From contig NZ_FNUC01000004.1 in NCBI RefSeq assembly GCF_900106035.1, forward strand, positions 372,001 to 436,000: a DNA stretch of 64,000 nucleotides, given 5' to 3'. Source of the stretch: Jiangella alba. Lineage in GTDB: Bacteria > Actinomycetota > Actinomycetes > Jiangellales > Jiangellaceae. Under the pieces are notes generated by a model that did no database searches, was not told the DNA's origin, and saw only the letters and a program-made list of their open reading frames with translations. The position numbers were made by a program, and so were the translations under genes. Shown piece after piece: positions 8,708 through 16,820 of the stretch; within the stretch, counting starts at the first letter, position 1; the number at the start of each line of letters is the position of its first letter.

Positions 8708-10662
8708 GGCGCCTCCCTGAGCCGGATGACCCACTTGCCCATGTCCTCGTCGAACACCTTGTCGAGGACCTCGAACTCCGTTCCGGTGTTGAAGAGGATC
8801 TCCGACTCGTGCGAAACGTCGGAGTACGGTGCCACGTCGCGGCCGGAACGGCCCTCGACGATGAAGTACGTGTTGCCGTCGAAGTCGGTGTCGGCGACGT
8901 CGGGGTCGGTGCTCGTGCTCGTGAACCCGCGTTCCGTGACGACCTCGCCGGGCTCGTAGTTGGCCAGCTGGCTGTCGTTGAGGTCGGTGCCGCGGTAGGT
9001 CGTGCCCGGGTGGGCCGGCAGATTGGCCAGCGCGTCGGAGACGCGATCGATACGTCCCTGCAGGCCGGCGGGGATGTCGGCGCCGGGGCTGCGTAGCGCG
9101 GCGTTCATGTCGAAGTATCCGTCCCCGGTGTAGTCGTCCAGCGCCAGCCTATCGGTCTCGCTGAGGTCGACGTGGAGATCGTCGGCCCGGGCGATGCCGT
9201 CGAAGCCCTCGGGCAGCTCGTCGAGCCCGTCGGTCTGGCGCAGCGAGGCGAGCTCGTCGGCGTTGAGCGCCCGCCGGGTCCACCGGCCGCCGGTGGCGCC
9301 CCAGCCCATGAACGGGATCATGCCGGCGGCGGACAGGCCGGCGTCGACAGCGTTGCCCTCGGCCGCGTACCAGAGGGCGTTGATGGCGTCGACCGGCTCG
9401 CCGAGGATGGGGATCAGGCCGAGGCCGTCGAGGATGAGATGGCCGATGTCGGAGATCGGGTTGGAGTCCTCGCGGCTCTCCTCGATCTCGGCGGCCTTGA
9501 TGGTGAGGATCTCGTGGGCGTCGGCGGCGATGCTGGTGCTCATCGTGCTGCCGCCCTCGTACGGGGTGATGGCCGCCGCGATGGCCGCGTCGGCACCCGC
9601 CCCGTCGTCGACCGGCCACTTGCGCTTCGCCAGGACGTACTCGAGGAACTCGTTGACCATGCCCGACTCGTCGCCGGCCTCGATGTAGGTGAACGTCCCG
9701 GTGCCGAACAGGGCGTGGCCGGCCTCGGGGTTGCGCCCGACCGCGGACATGATGCCGGCCAGCGGGTCGTAGTACTCGGTGTAGCCGGTCGGCGCGCCCT
9801 CGTCGTCGCCGTGCACGGGGTCGATGGCGCCGTAGCCGTTGGCGCCCATCTCGGAGTGCGCCCGCTTCCACCACATGTCGTCCTCGTCGAGCTCCCGCTC
9901 GTACTCGTAGACGTCGGTGGCGACGGTGGTGAGGAAGTCGGCGGAGAAGGTGCCGCGCGAGATGACCAGGCCCAGCGCGCTGGCCTGGCCGAGCACCTCC
10001 GGGGACTCCTCGGTGATGGCCGACGACCACGAGGCGGCGTAGTCGTCGGGCAGGGCGAGGTCACCGGTGCCCTGGGTGGCCGTGCCGTACGCCGCGCCGA
10101 GGCCGTCGAGCGTCGCCTCGTACGCATCGTCGAACCGTTCGACGTCCTCGACGTCGCCAGGCATCGTCGCGCCGGCCATCTGACGCCGGGTACTGGACGC
10201 GCCGACGACGAAGTCGGCGACCTCCTCGGGCGACACCTGGGTCGCGAGCTGGTGGGCGAAGTACGGGTCGGTCGCGTTCTCCGCCAGCAGGTCGACCAGC
10301 TCTTGCGGCGGGTCGCCGTCGTCGTAGTCCTCGAGCAGCTCCGCGGCCCGGTCGGCGCGCTCGCGGGCCTCCTCCGGCGTCGCGGTCGGGATGGTCGACT
10401 CGTCCAGTTGGACGAACGCCTGCGGCCCCGGGGTCTGCGCCTCGATGTGCCGCGCCAGGGCCAGCCGGCGCCGCAGGCCGGGCAGCTCGTCGTCGATCCA
10501 CCCCTCGACGGCGTCGAGGCGGTTGAGCTCGGTGCTGGGCAGGTAGACGTCGGTCAGCTCGCGGCTGAGGTCGCCGCGCCGGGTGGCGATGTTCTCCGCC
10601 GCGTTCTCCAGCGCCGTGACGAGCCCGGCCAGCTCGGCGATGTCGATGGCGGCGATGCTCAC
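8704..10662 (-). CDS. Polymorphic toxin with C-terminal ADP-ribosyltransferase domain
   Basis: This 652-aa protein starts at GTG 10662 (VSIAAIDIAEL) behind GGAGGAA, overlapping the WXG-like gene by 4 bp. The N-terminal 100 residues are helical. The middle (about 100-380) resembles the DUF6571-type stalk of actinobacterial toxins (DPYFAHQLATQV, DPLAGIMSAVGRNPEAGHALF). Residues about 405-456 form a pretoxin segment (LIPILGEPVDAINALWYAAE, AGMIPFMGWG). The C-terminus is an R-S-E class ADP-ribosyltransferase: Arg near 557 (TYRGTD), STS near 582-584 (GFTSTSTD) and ExE near 619-621 (HESEILF). It should transfer ADP-ribose from NAD+ to an unknown target after type VII-like export. No signal peptide is present. 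The domain call rests on motif spacing. Confidence 0.85.
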   Translation of the reverse strand: MSIAAIDIAELAGLVTALENAAENIATRRGDLSRELTDVYLPSTELNRLDAVEGWIDDELPGLRRRLALARHIEAQTPGPQAFVQLDESTIPTATPEEARERADRAAELLEDYDDGDPPQELVDLLAENATDPYFAHQLATQVSPEEVADFVVGASSTRRQMAGATMPGDVEDVERFDDAYEATLDGLGAAYGTATQGTGDLALPDDYAASWSSAITEESPEVLGQASALGLVISRGTFSADFLTTVATDVYEYERELDEDDMWWKRAHSEMGANGYGAIDPVHGDDEGAPTGYTEYYDPLAGIMSAVGRNPEAGHALFGTGTFTYIEAGDESGMVNEFLEYVLAKRKWPVDDGAGADAAIAAAITPYEGGSTMSTSIAADAHEILTIKAAEIEESREDSNPISDIGHLILDGLGLIPILGEPVDAINALWYAAEGNAVDAGLSAAGMIPFMGWGATGGRWTRRALNADELASLRQTDGLDELPEGFDGIARADDLHVDLSETDRLALDDYTGDGYFDMNAALRSPGADIPAGLQGRIDRVSDALANLPAHPGTTYRGTDLNDSQLANYEPGEVVTERGFTSTSTDPDVADTDFDGNTYFIVEGRSGRDVAPYSDVSHESEILFNTGTEFEVLDKVFDEDMGKWVIRLREAP

Positions 10663-10949
10663 ACGTTCCTCCAGCGCACCTGCCAGGCGTTGGCATCGAC
10701 CATCGGCTCCTCGTGCTCGATGGCGTCGCCGAACTCGGTCATGACGCCCTCGGCCGCGGTGGTGAGCGTGGTCTTGTGCCCGGTGAGCTCGGTGTAGAAC
10801 GTGTCGGCGATGCTGCTCTGCCAGGCGCCGTTGTCCATGGCCCGGACGGCGGCGTCGAGGTCGCTCTTGAGATCGTCCGACACCGGCCGGGCGTCGTCGC
10901 GGCTCGCGCACAGGGCGGCGCGGTAGGGATTGGACACCTGGTCGGCCAC
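10659..10949 (-). CDS. WXG100-like (ESX-type) small protein, partner of the toxin
   Basis: This 96-aa protein starts at GTG 10949 behind GGGAGAA. It is predicted to be all-helical with a turn around NGAWQSSIADTFYTEL near residue 43, matching the W-x-G hairpin of ESX substrates with S in place of G. Length and helix-turn-helix layout fit the WXG100 family. It overlaps the toxin gene by 4 bp, the usual layout for an ESX partner and its large toxin, so it may form a heterodimer that guides the toxin to a type VII secretion system. No secretion-machine gene is in the window. Confidence 0.75.
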   Translation of the reverse strand: MADQVSNPYRAALCASRDDARPVSDDLKSDLDAAVRAMDNGAWQSSIADTFYTELTGHKTTLTTAAEGVMTEFGDAIEHEEPMVDANAWQVRWRNV

Positions 10950-10969
10950 CGGCAGTTCTCCCGCCCGGT

Positions 10970-11036
10970 TGATCGTTTCGAGATGGCCATGATGGCACGC
11001 GAACGATCACCGCCCGCACGCGGGGCAAGCGCTTGC
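10970..11036. promoter_or_regulatory. Nested palindromes before the toxin operon
   Basis: The 87 bp between the ATP-grasp stop and the WXG-like start holds three symmetric elements. They are TGATCGTT (10970-10977) paired with AACGATCA (11002-11009), GCCAT-G-ATGGC (10986-10996) between those arms, and the perfect 12-bp palindrome GCAAGCGCTTGC (11025-11036). Together they suggest a separate, regulated promoter for the toxin operon, possibly with a weak terminator for the metallophore genes. Function is inferred. Confidence 0.45.
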
Positions 11037-12305
11037 TCAGACGCCGATCGCCTGGGGCGTGACGACCTCGCCACCGGCCATGCGCAGGGCGAGCGAGCCG
11101 ACGGCGGACGCGGCCAGCTCGCCGGCGCGGTCACCGTCCGGATCGACGGCGAGCACGTGGCCGACGCGGTCGTTGTTGTCGCGGGGACGGCGCACCGGGC
11201 CGGGCACGTCCAGCTGCCAGCGGACGATCGCCGGGTTCTGGTCCAGCGCCTCGCGGCCCTCGACGCCGGTGACGATGCCGTCGACCGGCGCCAGCACGAA
11301 CGCGACCGCCGCCGTGCCACGCGGGCGCACCTCCGGCTGGGGCGCGGGGCCGAGGGCGAGGCCGACCAGCAGCGCCAGCGGGCTCACCCCGGTGACCGTG
11401 CGGACGAGGTCGAACACGTAGCCGCCGCCCTGGCGCGGGTTGATCTCGACGATCCGCGGCCCCGACGGCGTCAGGCGCAGTTCGGTGTGGCTCAGGCCGT
11501 GGCTGATGCCGAGCGCGGAGAGCGCGGCCCGCACGTGCTCGGTCACCTCGGCGGCGACGGCGGGCGGCAGCGGCGCCGGGAACACGTGGCCGGCCTCGAC
11601 GAAAGCTGGCGTGACGCTCTTGCCGGTGATGCCGAGCACCGTCGTCCGCCCGGCGGCGGTGACGGTCTCGACGCTGACCTCGGGACCGCGCAGGACCTCC
11701 TCGAGCAGCAGCCGGCGCGCCAGCGGCTGGTCACGGGTGTTCCGCTCGACACCGGTGACCTCGTGGAACGCGTCCTTCAGCGCCGCCTCGCCGTCGACGA
11801 GGTGCACCGACGTGCCGGAGTTGAGGTCGACCGGCTTCGCGACCAGCGGGAACCCCAGCTCCGCCGCGCCGGCCAGCGCGTCGTCCCACGTGGCGGCGAC
11901 GGCGAAGCGCGGGCCGGGCAGTCCGGCCCGGGCGAGCACCGTCCGGACGGAGTCCTTGCGCACGGCCCGGCGCACGATGTCCGGCGACGCTCCGGGCAGC
12001 CCGAGCATCTTCGCCAGCTCGGCGACCGCGTCGAGGTAGTAGTCGCAGGTGGTGATCACGCCGTCGATGCGCCGCCGGCACACGATGCCGATGACCGCGC
12101 CGGTCATGGCGGCCCGGTCGTTGGTGTCGACGACGATCACCTCGTCGGCCTCGCGCAGCACCGGGTGCCGCTCGCCGTCGACGTCCGGGTAGAGGCCGGG
12201 GTCCCGGGTGAAGAGGATGTAGTCGTGCCCGAGCTCGCGCAGCAGCGGCGGCAGCGCGAGCCCCGTCGACTGCACCCAGCTCTCCACCATGAGCAGCGTC
12301 GCCAC
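11037..12305 (-). CDS. ATP-grasp domain ligase next to nicotianamine synthase
   Basis: This 422-aa protein starts at GTG 12305, 1 bp after the stop of the nicotianamine-synthase-like gene. It has an N-terminal pre-ATP-grasp Rossmann part (LLMVESWVQSTGLALPPLL), a central ATP-grasp fold (GFPLVAKPVDLNSGTSVHLV, LLEEVLRGPEVSVE) and the metal-binding strand PRIVEINPRQGGGYVFDL. ATP-grasp enzymes activate a carboxylate as acyl-phosphate and join it to an amine. Directly downstream of a nicotianamine-type synthase, it could couple an amino acid or modify a carboxylate of that product to make a metallophore. The reaction is inferred. Confidence 0.85.
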   Translation of the reverse strand: MATLLMVESWVQSTGLALPPLLRELGHDYILFTRDPGLYPDVDGERHPVLREADEVIVVDTNDRAAMTGAVIGIVCRRRIDGVITTCDYYLDAVAELAKMLGLPGASPDIVRRAVRKDSVRTVLARAGLPGPRFAVAATWDDALAGAAELGFPLVAKPVDLNSGTSVHLVDGEAALKDAFHEVTGVERNTRDQPLARRLLLEEVLRGPEVSVETVTAAGRTTVLGITGKSVTPAFVEAGHVFPAPLPPAVAAEVTEHVRAALSALGISHGLSHTELRLTPSGPRIVEINPRQGGGYVFDLVRTVTGVSPLALLVGLALGPAPQPEVRPRGTAAVAFVLAPVDGIVTGVEGREALDQNPAIVRWQLDVPGPVRRPRDNNDRVGHVLAVDPDGDRAGELAASAVGSLALRMAGGEVVTPQAIGV

Positions 12306-12306
12306 G

Positions 12307-13170
12307 TCAGCCTCCGGCCCGGGCCAGGATCGCCGAGTTGATGACGTCGTTCACCGGGTGCACCTCCGTCAGCGGCTCGAACCCGTCGAGCGCGGTCCGG
12401 TCGATCGGCGGGTAGAGCAGCGTGCGCAGGCCGCGGGCGCTGCGGGCGAGCAGTACGGCGCCGGGGCGCATGGTGGCGGCCAGGTGCCGCAGCACCCGCC
12501 GCTTCGCCTCGAGCGTGTCGCCGACCAGCGCGGCCAGCACCACCACGTCGTAGCCGGACAGGTCCGCCGCCAGCACGTCCGCCTCGTGGAAGCCCAGCTC
12601 GCCGTAGCCGAGCGCGGCGGACACCGCGGCGCCGGTGTGCAGCGCCACCGGGTCGCGGTCGAAGTTGTCGACCGCGACGTCCAGCTCGCCGGCGAGGTAC
12701 AGCGAGCTCAGCGGCAGCGGCCCGGACCCGACGAACGCGACCGACCGCACGCGGCGCGGCAGCGCGGACGCCAGGATGCCGATCTCCATGCGGCTGAGCT
12801 GGCGGTAGTTGCCGAAGTACGGGAACCGCGCCAGCTCCTCCCGCGGCGGCCGGCCGGCGACGATCCGGTTCGCCCAGGCGTGCTCCAGCTCCCCCTCCCC
12901 TTGGGAGCAGAGGGCGCGCAGCCGAGGCGCCAGCCGCTGGACCTCGACGTCGTTGAGGACCGCCGGCACCGTCTCGGGCGGCGCGGTGAGGACCAGCCGC
13001 ACCAGCCGCCCGAACAGGCCGTCGACCTCCGGCCCCGGCCGCAGGTCGTCGCGCGCGGCCAGCTCCCGGTACACGTCGCCCACCGACGCCGCGACGTCCT
13101 GCGCCGTCGGCCGGCGGAGGTCGGTCAGGTCGGTTTGACCGAATATGTTGCTAGTGAGACTCATGTTCAT
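12307..13170 (-). CDS. Nicotianamine synthase family protein
   Basis: This 287-aa protein carries the hallmark block of nicotianamine synthases: YFGNYRQLSRMEIGIL, then the SAM-site strand VAFVGSGPLPLSSLYL near residue 142, VDNFDRDP, YDVVVLAALVG, GAVLLARSARGLRTLLYP and HPVNDVINSAILAR. These line up in order with the plant enzymes as I recall them. The family uses aminobutyrate moieties of S-adenosylmethionine to build nicotianamine-like chelators of Ni, Zn, Fe or Cu. The start could be ATG 13170 or 13164; neither has a good ribosome site. It forms a two-gene unit with the ATP-grasp ligase. The exact number of condensations is unknown. Confidence 0.9.
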   Translation of the reverse strand: MNMSLTSNIFGQTDLTDLRRPTAQDVAASVGDVYRELAARDDLRPGPEVDGLFGRLVRLVLTAPPETVPAVLNDVEVQRLAPRLRALCSQGEGELEHAWANRIVAGRPPREELARFPYFGNYRQLSRMEIGILASALPRRVRSVAFVGSGPLPLSSLYLAGELDVAVDNFDRDPVALHTGAAVSAALGYGELGFHEADVLAADLSGYDVVVLAALVGDTLEAKRRVLRHLAATMRPGAVLLARSARGLRTLLYPPIDRTALDGFEPLTEVHPVNDVINSAILARAGG

Positions 13171-13172
13171 CG

Positions 13173-13193
13173 CGGCTGATCATGACACAGCCG
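13173..13193. promoter_or_regulatory. Inverted repeat directly upstream of the nicotianamine synthase start
   Basis: CGGCTG (13173-13178) and CAGCCG (13188-13193) flank a 9-bp spacer, only 3 bp before the start codon. The spacer region reads TGATCATGACACA, loosely like a Zur or Fur site. If real it would place metallophore synthesis under metal control. This is a weak call. Confidence 0.3.
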
Positions 13194-13244
13194 GTGGCCG
13201 CTGCGCTGCCGAATCGCGCGAATGAGGAGTCGCCGCGAACGAGC

Positions 13245-14000
13245 TCAGCCCTGCGCGGTGGGGACGACGATCAGCTCGGCGACGTTGACCCGCGGCGGCG
13301 CCCCGACGGCGAAGGCGATCGCCTCGGCGATGTCCTCCGAACGCAGGATCTCGATCGCACCACGCCACTGCGATAGCTCCTCGCGCTTGCCGGAGTCCAG
13401 CATGCCGTCACCGAGCTCGGTACCGACGAAGCCCGGCTCGATGTTCTTCACCCGGACGCCACGTGGTCCGAGCTCGGCGCGCAGGTTCCGCGTCAGGTGC
13501 GCGACGGCCGCCTTGGTCGCGGCGTACACGGCGTAGTCGGGGAAGATCCCGTGCGACCCGATCGAGCCGACGTGGACGAGGTCGGCCGTCCCGCCCTCGG
13601 CCGCCGTCGCGATGAGGTCGTCGGCGAACACGCGGCCGGTGTGGAGCAGTCCGTTCACGTTCGTCGCGATCATCTGGTCCCATTCGCGCGTCTCGGCGGA
13701 CTCGAACGGCGCGGCCAGCATGACGCCGGCGTTGGCGACCACGAGGTCGGCCCGGCCCAACTCGCCGCGGACGGTCCCGGCGGCGGCCGTCATGGCGGCG
13801 AGGTCGCCGACGTCGACCGGCACCGCGAGGCCGCCGATCTCGTCCGCGAGCGCCTTCAGCCGGTCCTCTCGACGGCCGAAGACCGCGACGGCGGCCCCGC
13901 CCTCGGCCAGCCGGCGGGCCGTGGCCGCGCCGATCCCGCTCGTCGCTCCGGTGACCACCGCGACGCGGCCGGTCAGTGTGTCGGTGTTCTGTGTCGTCAT
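13245..14000 (-). CDS. SDR family NAD(P)-dependent oxidoreductase
   Basis: This 251-aa classical short-chain dehydrogenase has TGATSGIGAATA (nucleotide loop, near residue 18), NAGVM, the catalytic Ser in HVGSIGSHG, and YAVYAATKAAV giving the YxxxK pair. It is closest in feel to the clavaldehyde-dehydrogenase-like or serine 3-dehydrogenase-like subgroup. The start ATG 14000 has GGAG just ahead. It is divergent from an MmyB-type regulator; this pairing is common in actinobacteria and the regulator usually controls the SDR. Substrate unknown. Confidence 0.9.
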   Translation of the reverse strand: MTTQNTDTLTGRVAVVTGATSGIGAATARRLAEGGAAVAVFGRREDRLKALADEIGGLAVPVDVGDLAAMTAAAGTVRGELGRADLVVANAGVMLAAPFESAETREWDQMIATNVNGLLHTGRVFADDLIATAAEGGTADLVHVGSIGSHGIFPDYAVYAATKAAVAHLTRNLRAELGPRGVRVKNIEPGFVGTELGDGMLDSGKREELSQWRGAIEILRSEDIAEAIAFAVGAPPRVNVAELIVVPTAQG

Positions 14001-14103
14001 GGCTCCACGATCCGGCGCACGTGACCGGCCAGCCAGACCGCCCGACGACCAGGAGACCGGACCCTGGGAGTCGCACGGCCACCCACCGCGAACGCGGCCC
14101 GCC

Positions 14104-14109
14104 TACCCT
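14104..14109 (+). promoter_or_regulatory. -10 box for leaderless regulator transcript
   Basis: TACCCT fits the TANNNT actinobacterial -10 and ends 6 bp before the GTG start at 14116. No ribosome site lies between, so the regulator mRNA is probably leaderless. Confidence 0.55.
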
Positions 14110-14115
14110 CGAAGG

Positions 14116-14979
14116 GTGACGGACAACCGGCTCGGCGAGTACCTGCGGGCGCGGCGCGAGCTGGCCCAGCCCGCCGACGTGGGGCTGCCCGACGGCTACG
14201 GCCGGCGCCGGGTGCCGGGCCTGCGCCGCGAGGAGGTCGCGATGCTGGCCGGCGTCAGCGCCGACTACTACGTGCGCCTCGAGCAGGGCCGCGACAAGCA
14301 CCCGTCCGAGCAGGTCATCGAGGCCCTGGCCGGGGTGCTCGGGCTCGACGACGACGCCGTCGCCCACCTGCGCGAACTGGCCCGGCCGATGCACCGGCGG
14401 CGCCGGCCGCAGCCGCGAACCGAGCGGGTGAGCCCGGGCGCCGCCCGGCTGATCGAGGGCTGGACGTTCACACCGGCGCTCGTGCTGGGCCGGTACCTCG
14501 ACGTGCTCGCGGCCAACCCGCTGGCCATCGCGCTCAACTCGTGCCAGCAACCGGGTGCCAACCAGGTGCGTTCGATCTTCCTCGACCCCGTCACCCGCGA
14601 CGTCTTCCCTGACTGGGACACCGTCGCCGCCGACACCGTCGCCAGTCTCCGCTCCGCCGCGGGCGCCGACCTCGACGACCCCCGCCTCACCGACCTCGTC
14701 GGCGAGCTGTCGTTGAAGAGCGACGAGTTCCGCCGGCTGTGGGCGCGCCACGACGTCCGGCTCAAGACGTCGGGTCACAAGCGGTTCCGGCATCCGATGG
14801 TCGGCGAGCTGACGCTGCGGTACGAGTCGCTGGCCGTGAACGGCACGCCGGGCCAGATCATCGTCGCCTACCACGCGGAGCCGGGCAGTCCGTCCGAGCA
14901 GGCCATCGCGCTGCTCAGCAGTACGATCACCCGGCCGGCCGGCGAAAAACCCGCTGCGGACCAGCGCCCTCGCGTGTGA
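14116..14979 (+). CDS. XRE-family regulator with MmyB-like ligand-binding domain
   Basis: This 287-aa protein starts at GTG 14116 (VTDNRLGEYLRARREL). The helix-turn-helix (residues about 10-75) contains GLRREEVAMLAGVSADYYVRLEQGRD, the signature of MmyB-type regulators. Residues about 110-270 form the PAS-like fatty-acid-binding half (RSIFLDPVTRDVFPDWD). Members usually repress a divergent oxidoreductase and respond to a hydrophobic ligand. Here the divergent gene is an SDR. The methyltransferase follows after 11 bp and may be co-transcribed. Confidence 0.92.
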   Translation: MTDNRLGEYLRARRELAQPADVGLPDGYGRRRVPGLRREEVAMLAGVSADYYVRLEQGRDKHPSEQVIEALAGVLGLDDDAVAHLRELARPMHRRRRPQPRTERVSPGAARLIEGWTFTPALVLGRYLDVLAANPLAIALNSCQQPGANQVRSIFLDPVTRDVFPDWDTVAADTVASLRSAAGADLDDPRLTDLVGELSLKSDEFRRLWARHDVRLKTSGHKRFRHPMVGELTLRYESLAVNGTPGQIIVAYHAEPGSPSEQAIALLSSTITRPAGEKPAADQRPRV

Positions 14980-14990
14980 CGATCGGGCCC

Positions 14991-15680
14991 ATGCGCCCGA
15001 CCTGGATGCTCGACGAGACCGCACACGCCGGCCCGGAACACCTCGACCCCGGCTTCGTCGCCGGGTTCGACCGCAAGCAGGGCTACCCCGACCCCGCCTC
15101 CGACATCGAGGTGCTGGCCTCCTACGGGGTGCGGTCCGTCGTCGACCTCGGCGCCGGCACCGGCCAGTTCGCCGTCCCGGCCGCTGCCGCGTTCGACCGG
15201 GTGGTGGCGGTCGACGTGTCGCCGGCGATGCTGGCGTACCTCGGCGAGCGGGCCCGGGCCGCCGGTGTCACCGTCGAGCCGGTCCAGGCCGGATTCCTCA
15301 GCTACGCCCACGAGGGCGAGCCCGTCGACGCCGTCTACACCCGGCATGCGCTGCACCAGCTGCCCGACTTCTGGAAGGTGGTCGCGCTGCACCGCGTCGC
15401 CGGCGTGCTGCGCCCTGGCGGCGTGCTGCGGCTGCGCGACCTCGTCTACGACTTCCCGTCCGCCACCACCGAGCAGGTCATGGACGGCTGGGTGGCCGGC
15501 GGTGTCGACGACCCGTCGGCGGGCTACACCGGCGCGGACTATGCGGAGCACGTCCGCACCGAGCACAGCACGTTCCGCTGGCTGCTCGAGCCGATGCTCG
15601 ACCACGCCGGCTTCGACCTCGCCGACGTCGAGTACGACGATGCCGGCCTGTTCGGCGCCTACACCTGCCTCAAGCGCTGA
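14991..15680 (+). CDS. Class I SAM-dependent methyltransferase
   Basis: This 229-aa protein starts at ATG 14991; open frame upstream of that lies inside the regulator gene. SAM motif I is VVDLGAGTGQFAVPAA (near residue 49), motif II VVAVDVSPAMLAYL, then VDAVYTRHALHQLPDFWK and a post-motif GGVLRLRDLVYDF. This is the Methyltransf_11/25 fold. The methyl acceptor is unknown. It follows the MmyB-type regulator closely, so the pair may act together with the divergent SDR. Confidence 0.87.
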   Translation: MRPTWMLDETAHAGPEHLDPGFVAGFDRKQGYPDPASDIEVLASYGVRSVVDLGAGTGQFAVPAAAAFDRVVAVDVSPAMLAYLGERARAAGVTVEPVQAGFLSYAHEGEPVDAVYTRHALHQLPDFWKVVALHRVAGVLRPGGVLRLRDLVYDFPSATTEQVMDGWVAGGVDDPSAGYTGADYAEHVRTEHSTFRWLLEPMLDHAGFDLADVEYDDAGLFGAYTCLKR

Positions 15681-15693
15681 CGCGCGCGACCCA

Positions 15694-15742
15694 GATGGGC
15701 GAGGGATCTGGCGGTCCCGGCTGCTCGAATCCCTCCCCCATC
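15694..15742 (+). terminator. Hairpin terminator after the methyltransferase
   Basis: A 14-bp stem (15694-15707 with 15729-15742, one C:C mismatch) encloses a 21-nt loop, 14 bp after the methyltransferase stop. There is no U-tract, as is usual for actinobacterial hairpin terminators. The remaining 150 bp before the converging gene shows no coding potential that I trust. Confidence 0.65.
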
Positions 15743-15892
15743 GCTGCGCGGAACGCACCAGAACCTGCCGGAAGCGTCGACGCCACCATCCGCCATCCCC
15801 GAAGTTGACCTTGGCGTCACGGTGGTATCAATCGGGCATTTCACCCACCAGCTCTACGGTTTCTCCACGATCGACTTCGGGGGGGTGACGGG

Positions 15893-16771
15893 TCAGTCGC
15901 GGCCGTGGGCGAGCAGGATCCGCGCCGCCCACACCGTCCGGTAGCCGCGCCACTCCAGCGCGCCGGCCGCCGACGACGAGTCGAAGTCGACGATCCAGCC
16001 GCCGTCGTCCTGCTGCAGCGCCGCCAGCCGGTCGAGGTCGCGCTCGACGGCGGCCGGGTCGAGCAGCGCGCGCAGCGGGCGGCCGGGCTCCGGCGACAGG
16101 TCGAGCAGGTGCATCGCCTCGCCCTCGATGCCGCCCTGGACCGGGATGCCGCCGTCGGACGGCACCAGCGCGCCCAGCCGCTCCAGCTGGGCGGCCGCCT
16201 CGGGCCGGGTGTCGTGGACGGCGTCGAGGAAGATCAGCGAGAACATCAGCTCGTGGGCGCTCGGCCGCTCGGTGGCGGCGATGGTGCGCAGGCAGAAGTC
16301 GGTGATGCGCTCCAGCCACGGGTGCGCGGCGACGACGGGGTCGAGCCGCGCCGCGCGGTGGGCCTGGCCGGCGACGGCCGAGCTGATCTGCAGCGACGAC
16401 GTCGTGGAGTCGGCGCCGATCCACCAGTGCGAGGTGCCGCCCGGGACGGTGACCGGCAGCACGAACGGCACCCCGCCGTCGGGCAGCGTCACCGACGCCA
16501 GCCAGTCGCACAGCGGACCGGCGAGGCCGGCGTCGCCGGCCCCGGTCTCGGCCAGCACCTCGAACGCGTGCAGTGCGGCCGGCGGCTGGCTCTCCGGCGA
16601 GCGCAGGTCGGGCTCGAGGCCCCAGCCGAAGCCGCCGTCGGGGTTGCGATAGCCGGCCAGCGCGGCCAGCGTCGCCGTACGGTTGCCGGCCCCGGTCAGC
16701 AGCTCGAACCGGAGCCGGTCCAGCTGACGGGCGTGACCGGCGAGGAACGCGGTAGCGGCGGTGAGGTCCAT
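15893..16771 (-). CDS. Prenyltransferase/squalene-cyclase-like alpha/alpha-toroid repeat protein
   Basis: This 292-aa protein contains repeated QW-like motifs typical of the terpenoid-cyclase toroid: GYRNPDGGFGWGLEPDL, VTLPDGGVPFVLP and LQQDDGGWIVDF. The DxDD motif of class II terpene cyclases is absent and the protein is less than half the length of a squalene-hopene cyclase, so cyclase activity is unlikely. It may bind a lipid or prenyl group, or be a single-domain relative of unknown role. It lies 49 bp downstream of an MFS transporter on the same strand. Confidence 0.78.
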   Translation of the reverse strand: MDLTAATAFLAGHARQLDRLRFELLTGAGNRTATLAALAGYRNPDGGFGWGLEPDLRSPESQPPAALHAFEVLAETGAGDAGLAGPLCDWLASVTLPDGGVPFVLPVTVPGGTSHWWIGADSTTSSLQISSAVAGQAHRAARLDPVVAAHPWLERITDFCLRTIAATERPSAHELMFSLIFLDAVHDTRPEAAAQLERLGALVPSDGGIPVQGGIEGEAMHLLDLSPEPGRPLRALLDPAAVERDLDRLAALQQDDGGWIVDFDSSSAAGALEWRGYRTVWAARILLAHGRD

Positions 16772-16820
16772 ACCGCCATGCTCCCGCGCCCGGGCCCGCC
16801 CGGCTTGAACGTTTCGGACG

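Noticed and set aside
12305..12307. Classifying the 287-aa gene as a generic methyltransferase
   Set aside because: The SAM strand FVGSGPLPLSS and the downstream LAALVG, RSARGLR and HPVNDVINS blocks are specific for nicotianamine synthases.
15690..15745. tRNA-like segment (CTCGAATCCCTC resembling a T-arm)
   Set aside because: No acceptor stem, D-arm or anticodon arm can be drawn; the region is better explained as a 14-bp terminator hairpin.
15800..15840. MerR-type promoter (TTGACCTTGGCGTCACGG followed by GTATCAAT)
   Set aside because: The right half of the dyad does not match and no gene on the plus strand follows; it lies between converging genes.
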